A DNA stretch of 64,000 nt from Comamonas testosteroni TK102 (GTDB taxonomy: Bacteria; Pseudomonadota; Gammaproteobacteria; Burkholderiales; Burkholderiaceae_C): assembly GCF_000739375.1 (NCBI RefSeq), contig NZ_CP006704.1, positions 4,712,001 to 4,776,000 on the forward strand, read 5' to 3'. A program made the position numbers and the translations under genes. Under the pieces are notes generated by a model. It was not told where the DNA came from. It did not search any database and saw nothing but the letters and a program-made list of their open reading frames with translations. Positions 52,143 to 60,478 of this stretch are shown here, piece by piece; within the stretch, counting starts at the first letter, position 1, and each line of letters begins with the position of its first letter.

Positions 52143-53109
52143 TCAATACTCCTCGAACTCAAAAAGTTGCCCTCGCACGTCGGCCGGATCTACCCGGATC
52201 AGCGGTTTTCCGCCCACCGCCTCGCATTCGTCGATCCAGGTGAAACGGGTGCCGCGTGCCTTCAGATCCTCGGCTTTGGCCCGGAGACCGTTCACCGCGA
52301 TGCGGATGTAGTAAGGGCCAGGCCCCCATGAATTGAGGTAGACGCCGGCGTCACCATTCCAGCGGGTCGCCTCGATCACGTCCAGCGAGGCGCTGTGCGG
52401 CAGCGTGAATTCCATGCGGGCGCGGCGGTACCCCTCCTTGTCCAGCGACTCCACAGGGCTGCCAGGCTCCCAGTCGAGATTGGCCGATACCGTGCGCAGG
52501 GTTTCGTCCAGATTGCGGACGATGTAGCCGCGCGAGGTGACCCGCACCATGTCGCCCGGTTGGGGATCGCGTGGCTCGGGAGGCGGCACGCTGAAGGTGT
52601 CGGCCGGCATCTGCAGCGGCTCCAGGGGCATGACCTCGATGCACAGCCCCCCCATCCACCGATGGGTGGTAGCGAGGATCCTCGGGCGTTGCGCCCAGCC
52701 AGAGCCGGTCGAACGGCATATCGGGGGTGCGTTGTGCCATGCGGAACCGTAGGCGCCGGCGCATGAGTTTCTCGACCAGCAGGTCGAACCTGTCGCCGCG
52801 TGCGGCCAGCACGATGGAGTGGGTCAGCATGGGCCGGTGGCCCCCCTGGTAGGCCTTGAGACTCTCCAGGAAGTCGTGGAACATCGGATCACCCGGGTTG
52901 GGTTGATCCAGATGGCACTGCGGCTCAATGCGGGTGGGGGCAACGGCCAGCGATTTGTGAACCCGCAGGAAATGGGCAATGTAGGGATGGCCATCGAACG
53001 CTTGGCGCCAATTGGGATGGCCGTGGAGGCCCAGTTTCGTCACCAACAGTTGTGCCATGCCGTCCGGGTCGGGCAGCATCATGTCGGCACTCATCAACAG
53101 ATCAAACAC
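52143..53109 (-). pseudogene. Two-domain VOC/glyoxalase-type protein, split by one extra base in a G7 run
   Basis: The N-terminal half (M-F-D-L-L-M-S-A-D-M-M-L-P-D ... L-W-L-G-A-T-P-E-D-P-R-Y) and C-terminal half (L-C-I-E-V-M-P-L-E ... F-E-F-E-E-Y) lie in different frames, joined at the seven-C run 52647-52653. Six bases would give one product of about 321 residues. The span is 967 bases (3n+1). The C-terminal half has the S-R-G-Y-I-V-R-N-L-D-E-T-L VOC opening strand. Both halves are coherent coding sequence. A ring-cleavage or isomerase role is possible. It precedes the hydratase by four bases in the same operon. Confidence 0.78.
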
Positions 53110-53136
53110 AGGCGTTGCTCCAAGAAAAGGAAAAGG

Positions 53137-55575
53137 TCAAATAGGAAGTGCGCCATCCGCAGGCAATGCAGACTTGGTCTGCCGGGGATTGAGCAGGAAA
53201 TGGGACAAGGCGGGAATCAGCACCAGGGCACCCACCATGTTCCACAGGAACATGAAGGTCAGCAAAATTCCCATGTCTGCCTGGAATTTGATTGGCGAAA
53301 ACGCCCATGTGATTACGCCTGCGGCCATGGTCAGCCCCACCAGTGCCACCACGCGCCCCGTAAAATCGAGCGATCTGCGGTACGCTTCGGCGAGCGTCGC
53401 ACCACGGCGCTGCATCGCAATCTGGACACTCAGCAGGTACAGGGCGTAGTCAACGCCGACACCTACGCCCACCGCGATCACTGGCAGCGTGGCCACCTTG
53501 AGCCCGATGCCCATCCACACCATCAAGGCCTTGCAGATGATGGTGGTAATCACCAGGGGAACCATGGCCACGATGGTGGCGCGCAGACTGCGAAAGGTCA
53601 GCAGGCACAGCAGCGCCGTGGCGCCATACACGGCCAGGTACATCAGCACGATGCCGCGCTCGACTTCGATGTTGGTCGCAGCCTCGATCCCTGCGGAACC
53701 CGCCGCGAGCAAAAAGCTCGGCCCGCCATCAGCAGAGGGGCTGTTGTGCTCGGCTGCAAAAGCCTCGCTGACCTGGAGCACGCGCTTGAGCGTGTCCGCC
53801 TTGTGATCGGCCAGATAGGCGATCAGCGGTGAGACGGAACACGAGGTATTGGTGATATCCGGACTCGCAATCATGGCTGCCCCCACCGCCGCGTTCGTGA
53901 TGCCCTGGTCCCGGCTGATGGTGAGCCACTTGCCACTGCCCTCGTTCAGGGCTGCGGTGATGAAGCGCGTGGACTCCGCCAGCGAGCTGGTGGCCTGCAC
54001 GCCCTCGGTCTGGCGTAGTGCCTGGGCCAGTTGGTCCATCATCTGCAAGGTGCCATACAGCCGGCAGCCATCGTCAGGATTGGTCATGATGACCACGAAC
54101 TGATCATTCGACAGCCCATAGTGAGCCGTGATATAGGCACTATCACGGTTGTAGCGCGAGTCCTGCCTCAGTTCGGGCGCGCCCGGATCCAGGTCGCCGA
54201 TGCGCAGGTCGAACATCACGACCGTGCAAACCACGGTCATCACGGCGGCCAACGCCACCGCCACGGTGGCCGCGCGACGCTCGGTCAGGCGATCCAGCGC
54301 ACTCCAGAGGCGTCCGAGCCAACTTTTCTTGCGCGTCGTGTCCTCGGCGAGGGCGCGGCGCGCCGCAGCCTCGCTCACTCCGATGTAGGACAACGTCACC
54401 GGGATCAGAACGAGCTTGGTGAAGACCAGCACGGTGATCCCGATGCTGGTGGTTAGGGCCAGATCGCGAATCACCGGGATATCGATGATCACCAGCACGG
54501 CGAAGCCAACGATATTCGTCAGAAGTGCCGTCAGACCCGCCAAGAAGAGGCGCCGGAAGGTGTAGCGCGCTGCAACGTATTTGTGCGTCCCGCGCCCCAC
54601 GTCCTGCAGGATGCCGTTCATCTTCTGGGCTCCGTGCGAGAGCCCGATCGCGAAAATCAGGAACGGGACCAGGATCGAGTAAGGGTCCAGTTCATAGCCC
54701 AGCAGGTGCATCAACCCCAGCAGCCACACCACCCCGGCAACGGCCACGCTGACCAGCAGCAAGGTGCTGCGGATGCACCGGGTATAGAGGTAGACAAAGA
54801 GTGCGGCGACCGCCACCGAGAGTCCGAAAAAGAGCATCACCTCATGGAGCCCTGCGATCAGATCACCGACGATCTTCGCAAACCCGACCATGTAGATGCC
54901 AGTGCTCCCGTCCTCGAACGAGCGAATCTCCTTCTCCAGGATGCGGGAGAACTCACCATAGTTCAGCGGCTCGCCCGTCTTGGGATGCCGATCCAGCAGC
55001 GGCACGATGATCATCGTTGAGCGCACGTCATTGGCCACCAAGCTCCCAACAATGCCAGACCGCCCGACGTTTTCCTTGAGCTTGCCGATCGATTCCTGGC
55101 TGCCGCTGTAGTCAGGCGGCATGACAGGGCCACCCACCACGCCCTCCTCTGTCACCTGCCGCCAGCGCACGATGGGCATCCAGAGCGATTTCATCCAGGA
55201 GCGGTCGACCCCTGGAATCAGGTAGAGGGCATCGTTGATCTTGCGCAGTTTTTCCAAGTAGGCTGCGTCGTAGACATCACCGCTTTTGTTCTCTACGACG
55301 ACCCGCACCGTGTTTCCCAACCCAGGGAGTTCCTCGCGATAGGCAAAGTAGTTTTGAATGTATGGGCTGGAAGATGGAATCATCCGCTCAAAGCTGGCAT
55401 TGACTTGCAGGTTCAGGGCGAAGTAGCCCAAGACGACGGTAGTGACAAAGCACAGCAGGAGCACCAGCAGCCGGTTGTTAAACACCAGTTGCTCCAGGCG
55501 GCTGCCTGATTTGCGGTCGAACTGTGCCGGATCGCGAACGACCGGCATGGCAGGTTGCGGGGAATGAGCAGACAT
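53137..55575 (-). CDS. MMPL/RND-superfamily exporter
   Basis: An 812-residue transporter of the MMPL (hydrophobe/amphiphile) RND branch with about 12 membrane helices: one N-terminal TM, a large periplasmic loop, five TMs, then the same arrangement repeated. The first TM block has L-I-F-A-I-G-L-S-H-G-A-Q-K-M with a family-type helix-4 G-x-S-x-G-x-Q, and the second has G-V-G-V-G-V-D-Y-A-L-Y, with the D-Y pair that carries protons. It lies in tandem with YCF48, DUF1329 and DUF1302 genes, a combination seen around sterol, terpenoid and other hydrophobic-compound catabolism. Movement of lipophilic substrates is inferred. Confidence 0.9.
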   Translation of the reverse strand: MSAHSPQPAMPVVRDPAQFDRKSGSRLEQLVFNNRLLVLLLCFVTTVVLGYFALNLQVNASFERMIPSSSPYIQNYFAYREELPGLGNTVRVVVENKSGDVYDAAYLEKLRKINDALYLIPGVDRSWMKSLWMPIVRWRQVTEEGVVGGPVMPPDYSGSQESIGKLKENVGRSGIVGSLVANDVRSTMIIVPLLDRHPKTGEPLNYGEFSRILEKEIRSFEDGSTGIYMVGFAKIVGDLIAGLHEVMLFFGLSVAVAALFVYLYTRCIRSTLLLVSVAVAGVVWLLGLMHLLGYELDPYSILVPFLIFAIGLSHGAQKMNGILQDVGRGTHKYVAARYTFRRLFLAGLTALLTNIVGFAVLVIIDIPVIRDLALTTSIGITVLVFTKLVLIPVTLSYIGVSEAAARRALAEDTTRKKSWLGRLWSALDRLTERRAATVAVALAAVMTVVCTVVMFDLRIGDLDPGAPELRQDSRYNRDSAYITAHYGLSNDQFVVIMTNPDDGCRLYGTLQMMDQLAQALRQTEGVQATSSLAESTRFITAALNEGSGKWLTISRDQGITNAAVGAAMIASPDITNTSCSVSPLIAYLADHKADTLKRVLQVSEAFAAEHNSPSADGGPSFLLAAGSAGIEAATNIEVERGIVLMYLAVYGATALLCLLTFRSLRATIVAMVPLVITTIICKALMVWMGIGLKVATLPVIAVGVGVGVDYALYLLSVQIAMQRRGATLAEAYRRSLDFTGRVVALVGLTMAAGVITWAFSPIKFQADMGILLTFMFLWNMVGALVLIPALSHFLLNPRQTKSALPADGALPI

Positions 55576-55614
55576 CAGAACTTTCACGAAGCAGATCCAA
55601 AAGACCTGCGGCCT

Positions 55615-56715
55615 TCATTTACCTTGCGCGGAGAACGCGATGACGCTAACACCGCTCAGGCGCGCCAGAGCCAAACGATGGGGACTCGTCATCGCAGCGT
55701 CATAGACCTCGGCACCTGGTGCTTGGTCAAATATGGTGGCGCGAGCGGCGGCAAAATCCACGGCAAGCACACTCCCATGCTGCGACACGAGAAACACTGA
55801 ATTCCCTTGAGAGACTGCACTCACCAGATTGGCATCGAGTCCGGTCTGGATTTTTGTCCACGCATGCCCAGCGTCCTCGCTGAAAAAGGCATTGCCACGC
55901 AAGCCGTAGGCCAGCACGCGGGCACCAAACTGAGTAATGCCGAAGAAGCTGCCGTTGTAAGGCGTCTGCATACGTTCGAAGCGTTGAGCCTTTGCATTGA
56001 GATGCATCACCAGGCCCTGCTCACCCGCGACGAAGACGCCCCCTTCACCGCCCGTCAGGGCATACAGGTGATACCGCTGCTCGTTGTCGGTTTTCCCATG
56101 CCAAGCTTCCCAACTCCTTCCGGCATCGCTGGTTTTCAGGATCAAGCCGAAACCACCGACAGCAAAGCCAGTGAGCCCATCAGGTGCGAACCAGATGTCG
56201 AACAATGGAGCGGGCCAGACATCCGGTGTGGCCGATTGCCCCATCGTCCGCTGTATCTCCACCTCCATCTCTTCGGAACCTTTGGCGGACTGGCGCAGCA
56301 GCGTCAATACCGCGCGCCCATCCAACACCCGCTCCCACGATGCTCCGCTATCGGACGACCGCAGGGCCACTGCGTCGTGCCCCACGGCCCACGCCACGCC
56401 GGAGCTAGTGAAGCGCACCGTAGTGAGATCGGTGGAAACCGGGCTGGCGACTTGACGCCAGGATACGCCACCATCTTCAGAGAGCAAAATCAAGCCATGC
56501 GGCCCCACCGCAATGGTGCGCCCACCTTGGCTTGCGACCCCGCTGGCCGTTGCCCGCTGCGCCGCCACCAGAGTTCGCGATGGCGCATCGATCAGATCAT
56601 CCGGGCGGGCTGCGCCTTGCGCCGCGATCACCCATGGCATCGTCAGCAACACACACCAGCCAGCGAGCGCGGCGCAAGCCCAACGCGAACGCAGGAAAGA
56701 ACACAGGAAAGTCAT
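55615..56715 (-). CDS. YCF48/BNR-repeat periplasmic protein
   Basis: A 366-residue secreted beta-propeller. The start M-T-F-L-C-S-F-L-R-S-R-W begins a signal peptide (about 30 residues). The repeats show the BNR/Asp-box form S-x-D-x-G-x-S-W: S-E-D-G-G-V-S-W, S-S-D-S-G-A-S-W, T-S-D-A-G-R-S-W and S-E-D-A-G-H-A-W. This repeat type occurs in HCF136/YCF48-like assembly factors and sialidase propellers. It could scaffold the MMPL exporter or bind a lipophilic ligand. It sits between the exporter and DUF1329. An earlier ATG at 56748 adds 11 residues. Confidence 0.85.
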   Translation of the reverse strand: MTFLCSFLRSRWACAALAGWCVLLTMPWVIAAQGAARPDDLIDAPSRTLVAAQRATASGVASQGGRTIAVGPHGLILLSEDGGVSWRQVASPVSTDLTTVRFTSSGVAWAVGHDAVALRSSDSGASWERVLDGRAVLTLLRQSAKGSEEMEVEIQRTMGQSATPDVWPAPLFDIWFAPDGLTGFAVGGFGLILKTSDAGRSWEAWHGKTDNEQRYHLYALTGGEGGVFVAGEQGLVMHLNAKAQRFERMQTPYNGSFFGITQFGARVLAYGLRGNAFFSEDAGHAWTKIQTGLDANLVSAVSQGNSVFLVSQHGSVLAVDFAAARATIFDQAPGAEVYDAAMTSPHRLALARLSGVSVIAFSAQGK

Positions 56716-56753
56716 GGCCCGAGGATCCAATCGAGGTTCTTTATGCACGAAAC

Positions 56754-58118
56754 TCAGCGAGCCGTTTCACGCGACACGATGGCTTCAGGATTCATCTCGC
56801 GCTCGCTGCGCGCGGACGGAAGCACTTTGTAGCCACCCACCATCACATCGTTGACATAGGCGTACATGCCTTTGTTGAAGTCGTACACCACATTCTTCGC
56901 CGCAAAAGGGATCTGCTTGTCGTACATCGGAGAAGCAGCAAGGAACAGCGTGCGATACAACTGGCCGTTCTGGTCGAAGGCATCGTAGTTGGCAGCGCCG
57001 CTCAGATCTTCATCGAAGTAGTATGTGCGCTTGGAATACACGTGACGCTGGCCGGACTTGAGCGTCGCTTCCACAACCCAAACACGGTGCTTTTCCCAAC
57101 GCTCGCACTCCGGATTGACGTGATTCGGCAACAAAGCCTTATCGCTCGTCGGGCAATCGTAGAGATTCTTGTAGGCGTTGTACTGGATGTACATCTCCTT
57201 CTTGCCGATAAGCTTGAAATCGAAGCGATCCATGATGCCCGAGAACACAAACAGCTCATCAAACAGCGTCACGCCACCCATGCTCGCCACGGGAGTGTCG
57301 TATGAAAATTCCGGAGAAAGCTTCACGCGGCGCAGACCAGGGGTATAACTCCAAGCCTTGCGGGGCCGATCAACCGGGTCGATGTAGTCCGCCAAACCCG
57401 TCATTTCGCCAGCGCGACGCGCAGGCGATTTGCTGATCGAGTACGTCCGCCATGCCATGTCAGGATCGCGATCGGCCACATCGGTCTGGTAATACACGAA
57501 GTCCTGGAATGTGGCCTGCTCCGCGGTCGCCACTGCCTTACCCGAAGAGTCAACCACCCAGGAACGCGAGGCCGAGGTGGTAATCGCCGTCTCCCCTTGG
57601 TAGCGCAGGATCTGGTTCCACATCACCTCATATCCGGTCTTCGGAATGGGGAATGGCAACCCGCCTCTACAAGCGCGCTCAACAGCCAGCCCCTCTTTTG
57701 TTGTCTTGCAGGCCGTCGCATTGCGCACGGTCGCATCCAATATCTTCTTGGGATAGGCCGCCGTTCTGTGCGCGGGATACACATTCAGGTAGTACGAGGG
57801 GTACTTGGACAACAGGTGCTTCTGCCCTTCACTCAGCAAGGCAGCGTGCTGCGCCATGTTTTTGCTATCGATACGTAGCACCGGTTTTTCGTCCTTGAAC
57901 GGATCGACCCAAAAGCCGCTATCCGGCTTGAAGCCCTCAGGAGCCTTGGTCAGCCCACCTGTGTAGGCCGGGATGCTGCCGTCGGCATTGCCCGCCTTGA
58001 CCGCTCCGAACGGGGTCAACGTCGTGCCCAACTGCTTGGCCTCCTCCGCTGTTACGGCCGCGAAAGCTGGTGCGCCAAGGCCGATGGCAACCAGCGAAAG
58101 AATGTTGTGGAATTTCAT
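56754..58118 (-). CDS. DUF1329-family periplasmic/outer-membrane-associated protein
   Basis: A 454-residue secreted protein. A signal (M-K-F-H-N-I-L-S-L-V-A-I-G-L-G-A-P-A-F-A) precedes A-V-T-A-E-E-A-K-Q-L-G-T-T-L-T-P-F-G-A, the DUF1329 start. The family has a LolB-like beta fold, and G-N-A-D-G-S-I-P-A-Y-T-G-G is typical. The partner DUF1302 precedes it by 18 bases. Together they probably form part of an envelope system for hydrophobic substrates. The molecular mechanism of the family is not established, to my knowledge. Confidence 0.9.
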   Translation of the reverse strand: MKFHNILSLVAIGLGAPAFAAVTAEEAKQLGTTLTPFGAVKAGNADGSIPAYTGGLTKAPEGFKPDSGFWVDPFKDEKPVLRIDSKNMAQHAALLSEGQKHLLSKYPSYYLNVYPAHRTAAYPKKILDATVRNATACKTTKEGLAVERACRGGLPFPIPKTGYEVMWNQILRYQGETAITTSASRSWVVDSSGKAVATAEQATFQDFVYYQTDVADRDPDMAWRTYSISKSPARRAGEMTGLADYIDPVDRPRKAWSYTPGLRRVKLSPEFSYDTPVASMGGVTLFDELFVFSGIMDRFDFKLIGKKEMYIQYNAYKNLYDCPTSDKALLPNHVNPECERWEKHRVWVVEATLKSGQRHVYSKRTYYFDEDLSGAANYDAFDQNGQLYRTLFLAASPMYDKQIPFAAKNVVYDFNKGMYAYVNDVMVGGYKVLPSARSEREMNPEAIVSRETAR

Positions 58119-58136
58119 GATTGCAGCTCCAGAGAA

Positions 58137-59882
58137 TCAGAACGAGGTCTTGTAGGTGAGAAACAGGCGACCACGATCGGTTGCGCCCACGCTACTGTTG
58201 AGTGCGTTGCCGCCAATAGCGGCCGTGCCGGCGGCGTTGTATTTGGTCGGTACGGACATGTCCGCATAGGTGAGGCTGAATTCATGCTTGCTTGCATAGA
58301 TGGCAGCGATACCGATAGACCACTTGAGGAGGCCTTCGAACCCGCCACCACCGGTGGCCGCCGAGCCTTTGATACCGTAGCTCACGGTCACGGGGACCGA
58401 CAGATCCAAGGACGGCAGCACGCCAAGGTACTGAGGGGTGAAGCGCAAGGCAAGCTCCCAATAGTTCTTGGTTGAGCAGGTGTCGGTCACGTCCCCCGGC
58501 TGGGCGGTAGCGCCGCTGGTTCCAAGCTTCACACAGCCAGCATATCCCACGCCTCGATACAGATCTTCGTTGCCCGTGACCTTCAGCAGGCGGCTGTATG
58601 CGAGTTCGCCGATCAGCGTACCGGTATCCCAGAGGGCCGTCTTGGTCAGCCCATACGTCCCATTCACCACGGCATGAAATGTGTCCCCTGTCGCCCCCGT
58701 GCTGGTGGAGGTATAGCTGGCAACGGAGTTGAGGTGCGCATTCTTGCGCCAGGAGACTTCGGCGCCAACACTCACCGGCCCCACAGACTTGGAAAGACTC
58801 AGCCCCCAGAGCTTGGTAACGGCCGGATAGACGAACCTGAAAGAATTCGGTAGCGCTGAACCCAGGATGGCGTTGTATGGTGCCGACACCGGAGCGAAAC
58901 TGGTCAATTGAATACCTGTTTCCGGATTGGTATCGTTGAACTGCCGATAGTAAGCGCCCAACGTCGAATCGATGGCGTCCACATCCAGACGCGCGGAGAG
59001 CCCCCAATTCTTGTCACCCGAAGTCTTGGCTGCCGTGTTGGCCATGGCCATGCAGGAATAAGGACCCAGAGCAGGGTTGCAGGGCGTCAGGGCATAACGA
59101 TCCACCCCGGGCGCGTTGTCAGCCCCCATCAGGTACGTGCCCGCATATGGCACGCGCGTCGGCTTCCAGTCGAACGCATACTGACCCGCAAGAGACAATT
59201 TATCCGTCAACTGCGCCTTGAAGGTCAACTGGTTGATGGGCAGGAAAGTTTCCTTGGTCTCGATGCCTGGGCTGGACACCGCCTTCATACCATCCACAGG
59301 CGACTGACCGTAGGAAATGGCGTGGGCGCCGATGAACATGCCCTCACCCCAAACCACGGTGTGACGGCCCAACTTGACATTGACGGGAACAGAACCGAGA
59401 TCGAAGTTGGACCAGACAAACGCATCCAGGATTTCGCCAGACGGACCATGGACAAACCGGTTGACTTCGTCGTTGAACCGGTTGTTGTTGTATGACGTCG
59501 CCTGCCCCGCCGGCGATGATACGGATCTGTCGCGGTACGCATGGTCATACCAGCTCGCCGCACTGACCCGGGCACCAAAGACTCCCTTGTAGTTGAGGTC
59601 GAGTTCCCCTAACAGGTCAAGCCGATTGGACACAACGTCTCCACGACCGAATTTGGCGTTTCCTTCGTCGGTGGTGGCAAAGTTTAACAGTCGTTGATCT
59701 TGTGCCTCAGTACGGACCCCAAAATTGTAACGAATTGTTGCATCGGCACGAATTTTAAGGTCAGGATTGCCAGAATCAAGCTCCAGTGCATGCACACCAC
59801 TGGCCGCGACCACAGCCACTGCGGCGCCAATCATATGCACTGCACTCCGGAAAAGAGCCGTCCTTGGCTGTCGGTTTTTCAT
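58137..59882 (-). CDS. DUF1302-family outer-membrane beta-barrel protein
   Basis: A 581-residue outer-membrane protein. The signal peptide (M-K-N-R-Q-P-R ... V-H-A) is followed by L-E-L-D-S-G-N-P-D-L-K-I-R-A-D-A-T-I-R-Y-N, W-G-E-G-M-F-I and many amphipathic strands. The C-terminus ends T-Y-K-T-S-F, with the terminal Phe used for barrel assembly. It is probably the entry or exit pore for a lipophilic substrate. It leads the DUF1329/YCF48/MMPL set, and upstream DNA carries palindromes. ATG 59882 begins the leader; the 15-residue extension is not needed. Confidence 0.92.
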   Translation of the reverse strand: MKNRQPRTALFRSAVHMIGAAVAVVAASGVHALELDSGNPDLKIRADATIRYNFGVRTEAQDQRLLNFATTDEGNAKFGRGDVVSNRLDLLGELDLNYKGVFGARVSAASWYDHAYRDRSVSSPAGQATSYNNNRFNDEVNRFVHGPSGEILDAFVWSNFDLGSVPVNVKLGRHTVVWGEGMFIGAHAISYGQSPVDGMKAVSSPGIETKETFLPINQLTFKAQLTDKLSLAGQYAFDWKPTRVPYAGTYLMGADNAPGVDRYALTPCNPALGPYSCMAMANTAAKTSGDKNWGLSARLDVDAIDSTLGAYYRQFNDTNPETGIQLTSFAPVSAPYNAILGSALPNSFRFVYPAVTKLWGLSLSKSVGPVSVGAEVSWRKNAHLNSVASYTSTSTGATGDTFHAVVNGTYGLTKTALWDTGTLIGELAYSRLLKVTGNEDLYRGVGYAGCVKLGTSGATAQPGDVTDTCSTKNYWELALRFTPQYLGVLPSLDLSVPVTVSYGIKGSAATGGGGFEGLLKWSIGIAAIYASKHEFSLTYADMSVPTKYNAAGTAAIGGNALNSSVGATDRGRLFLTYKTSF

Positions 59883-60020
59883 AAATTTGTCTCCATCAAC
59901 TGAGGATTTACCTTCTACTTGGCGCAAGCTTCAGTTGGCACTCCCATGAATTCCCCTGAGGTCTCAGGACGGGACAGCGCAGCTTGTCTTCCTTGTGCAT
60001 TCCGCCTGCAATTCTGCATT

Positions 60021-60035
60021 TAGAATCAAATTCTA
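60021..60035. promoter_or_regulatory. Inverted repeat upstream of the DUF1302 operon
   Basis: TAGAAT-CAA-ATTCTA is a six-base-arm inverted repeat, about 140 bases upstream of the DUF1302 start. It is embedded in CATTTAGAATCAAAT, which shares CATTTAGAATC with the TetR (2) palindrome at 24652-24667. Regulation by that TetR is inferred. Confidence 0.45.
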
Positions 60036-60057
60036 TATTCGGGGTTTCCACTTAATT

Positions 60058-60068
60058 TGAACAAATTC
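60058..60068 (+). promoter_or_regulatory. TGAACA-type motif upstream of the DUF1302 operon
   Basis: TGAACAAATTC lies 23 bases beyond the inverted repeat at 60021-60035, about 175 bases upstream of the DUF1302 start, and matches the motif at 23137, 26181 and 43446. Confidence 0.4.
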
Positions 60069-60214
60069 ACCAACAACGTCTAAAATTAAAAATCCATGCA
60101 CAGTCATGGCAGGTGTCGAATTTGGCTCCATTTCGATCCAAGTGACGGCGACGTCCACCCGGATTTGAGTAGCGTCCGACTCTGGAGTCCAATCCCGAAG
60201 ACAGGAGATTGGAC

Positions 60215-60478
60215 GTGAAAAAGAGATTTACAGAAGAACAGATCATTGGCTTCCTACGAGAAGCGGAGTCTGGACTTCCAGTGGCAGAGCTGTGCTGCCG
60301 GCACGGTTTCTCTGAGGCCAGCTACTACCTCTGGCGTAACAAGTTCGGCGGCATGAGCGTCTCGGACGCGAAACGGCTCAAGGAGCTAGAGCTTGAAAAT
60401 GCACGTCTTAAGCGGCTGCTGGCCGAGTCCATGCTGGAGAATGAGGTGACGAAAGAAGCCTTGAGAAAAAAGTGGTGA
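60215..60478 (+). CDS. IS3-family transposase OrfA
   Basis: An 87-residue helix-turn-helix protein with K-K-R-F-T-E-E-Q-I-I-G-F-L-R-E-A-E at the start, C-C-R-H-G-F-S-E-A-S-Y-Y-L-W-R-N-K-F and a C-terminal leucine-zipper-like L-K-E-L-E-L-E-N-A-R-L-K-R-L-L. It binds the terminal repeats. GTG 60215 is chosen because AGGAG lies seven bases before it; a TTG at 60209 is possible. The frame ends at TGA 60476-60478, seven bases inside OrfB. Confidence 0.92.
   Translation: MKKRFTEEQIIGFLREAESGLPVAELCCRHGFSEASYYLWRNKFGGMSVSDAKRLKELELENARLKRLLAESMLENEVTKEALRKKW
60466..60472 (+). other. Programmed -1 frameshift heptamer A_AAA_AAG
   Basis: The sequence A AAA AAG sits in the correct register of orfA (ag-A AAA AAG) just before the orfA stop, and orfB is in the -1 frame. 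This is the classical slippery site producing the OrfAB fusion transposase in IS3-family elements. A downstream structure was not checked. Confidence 0.75.
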
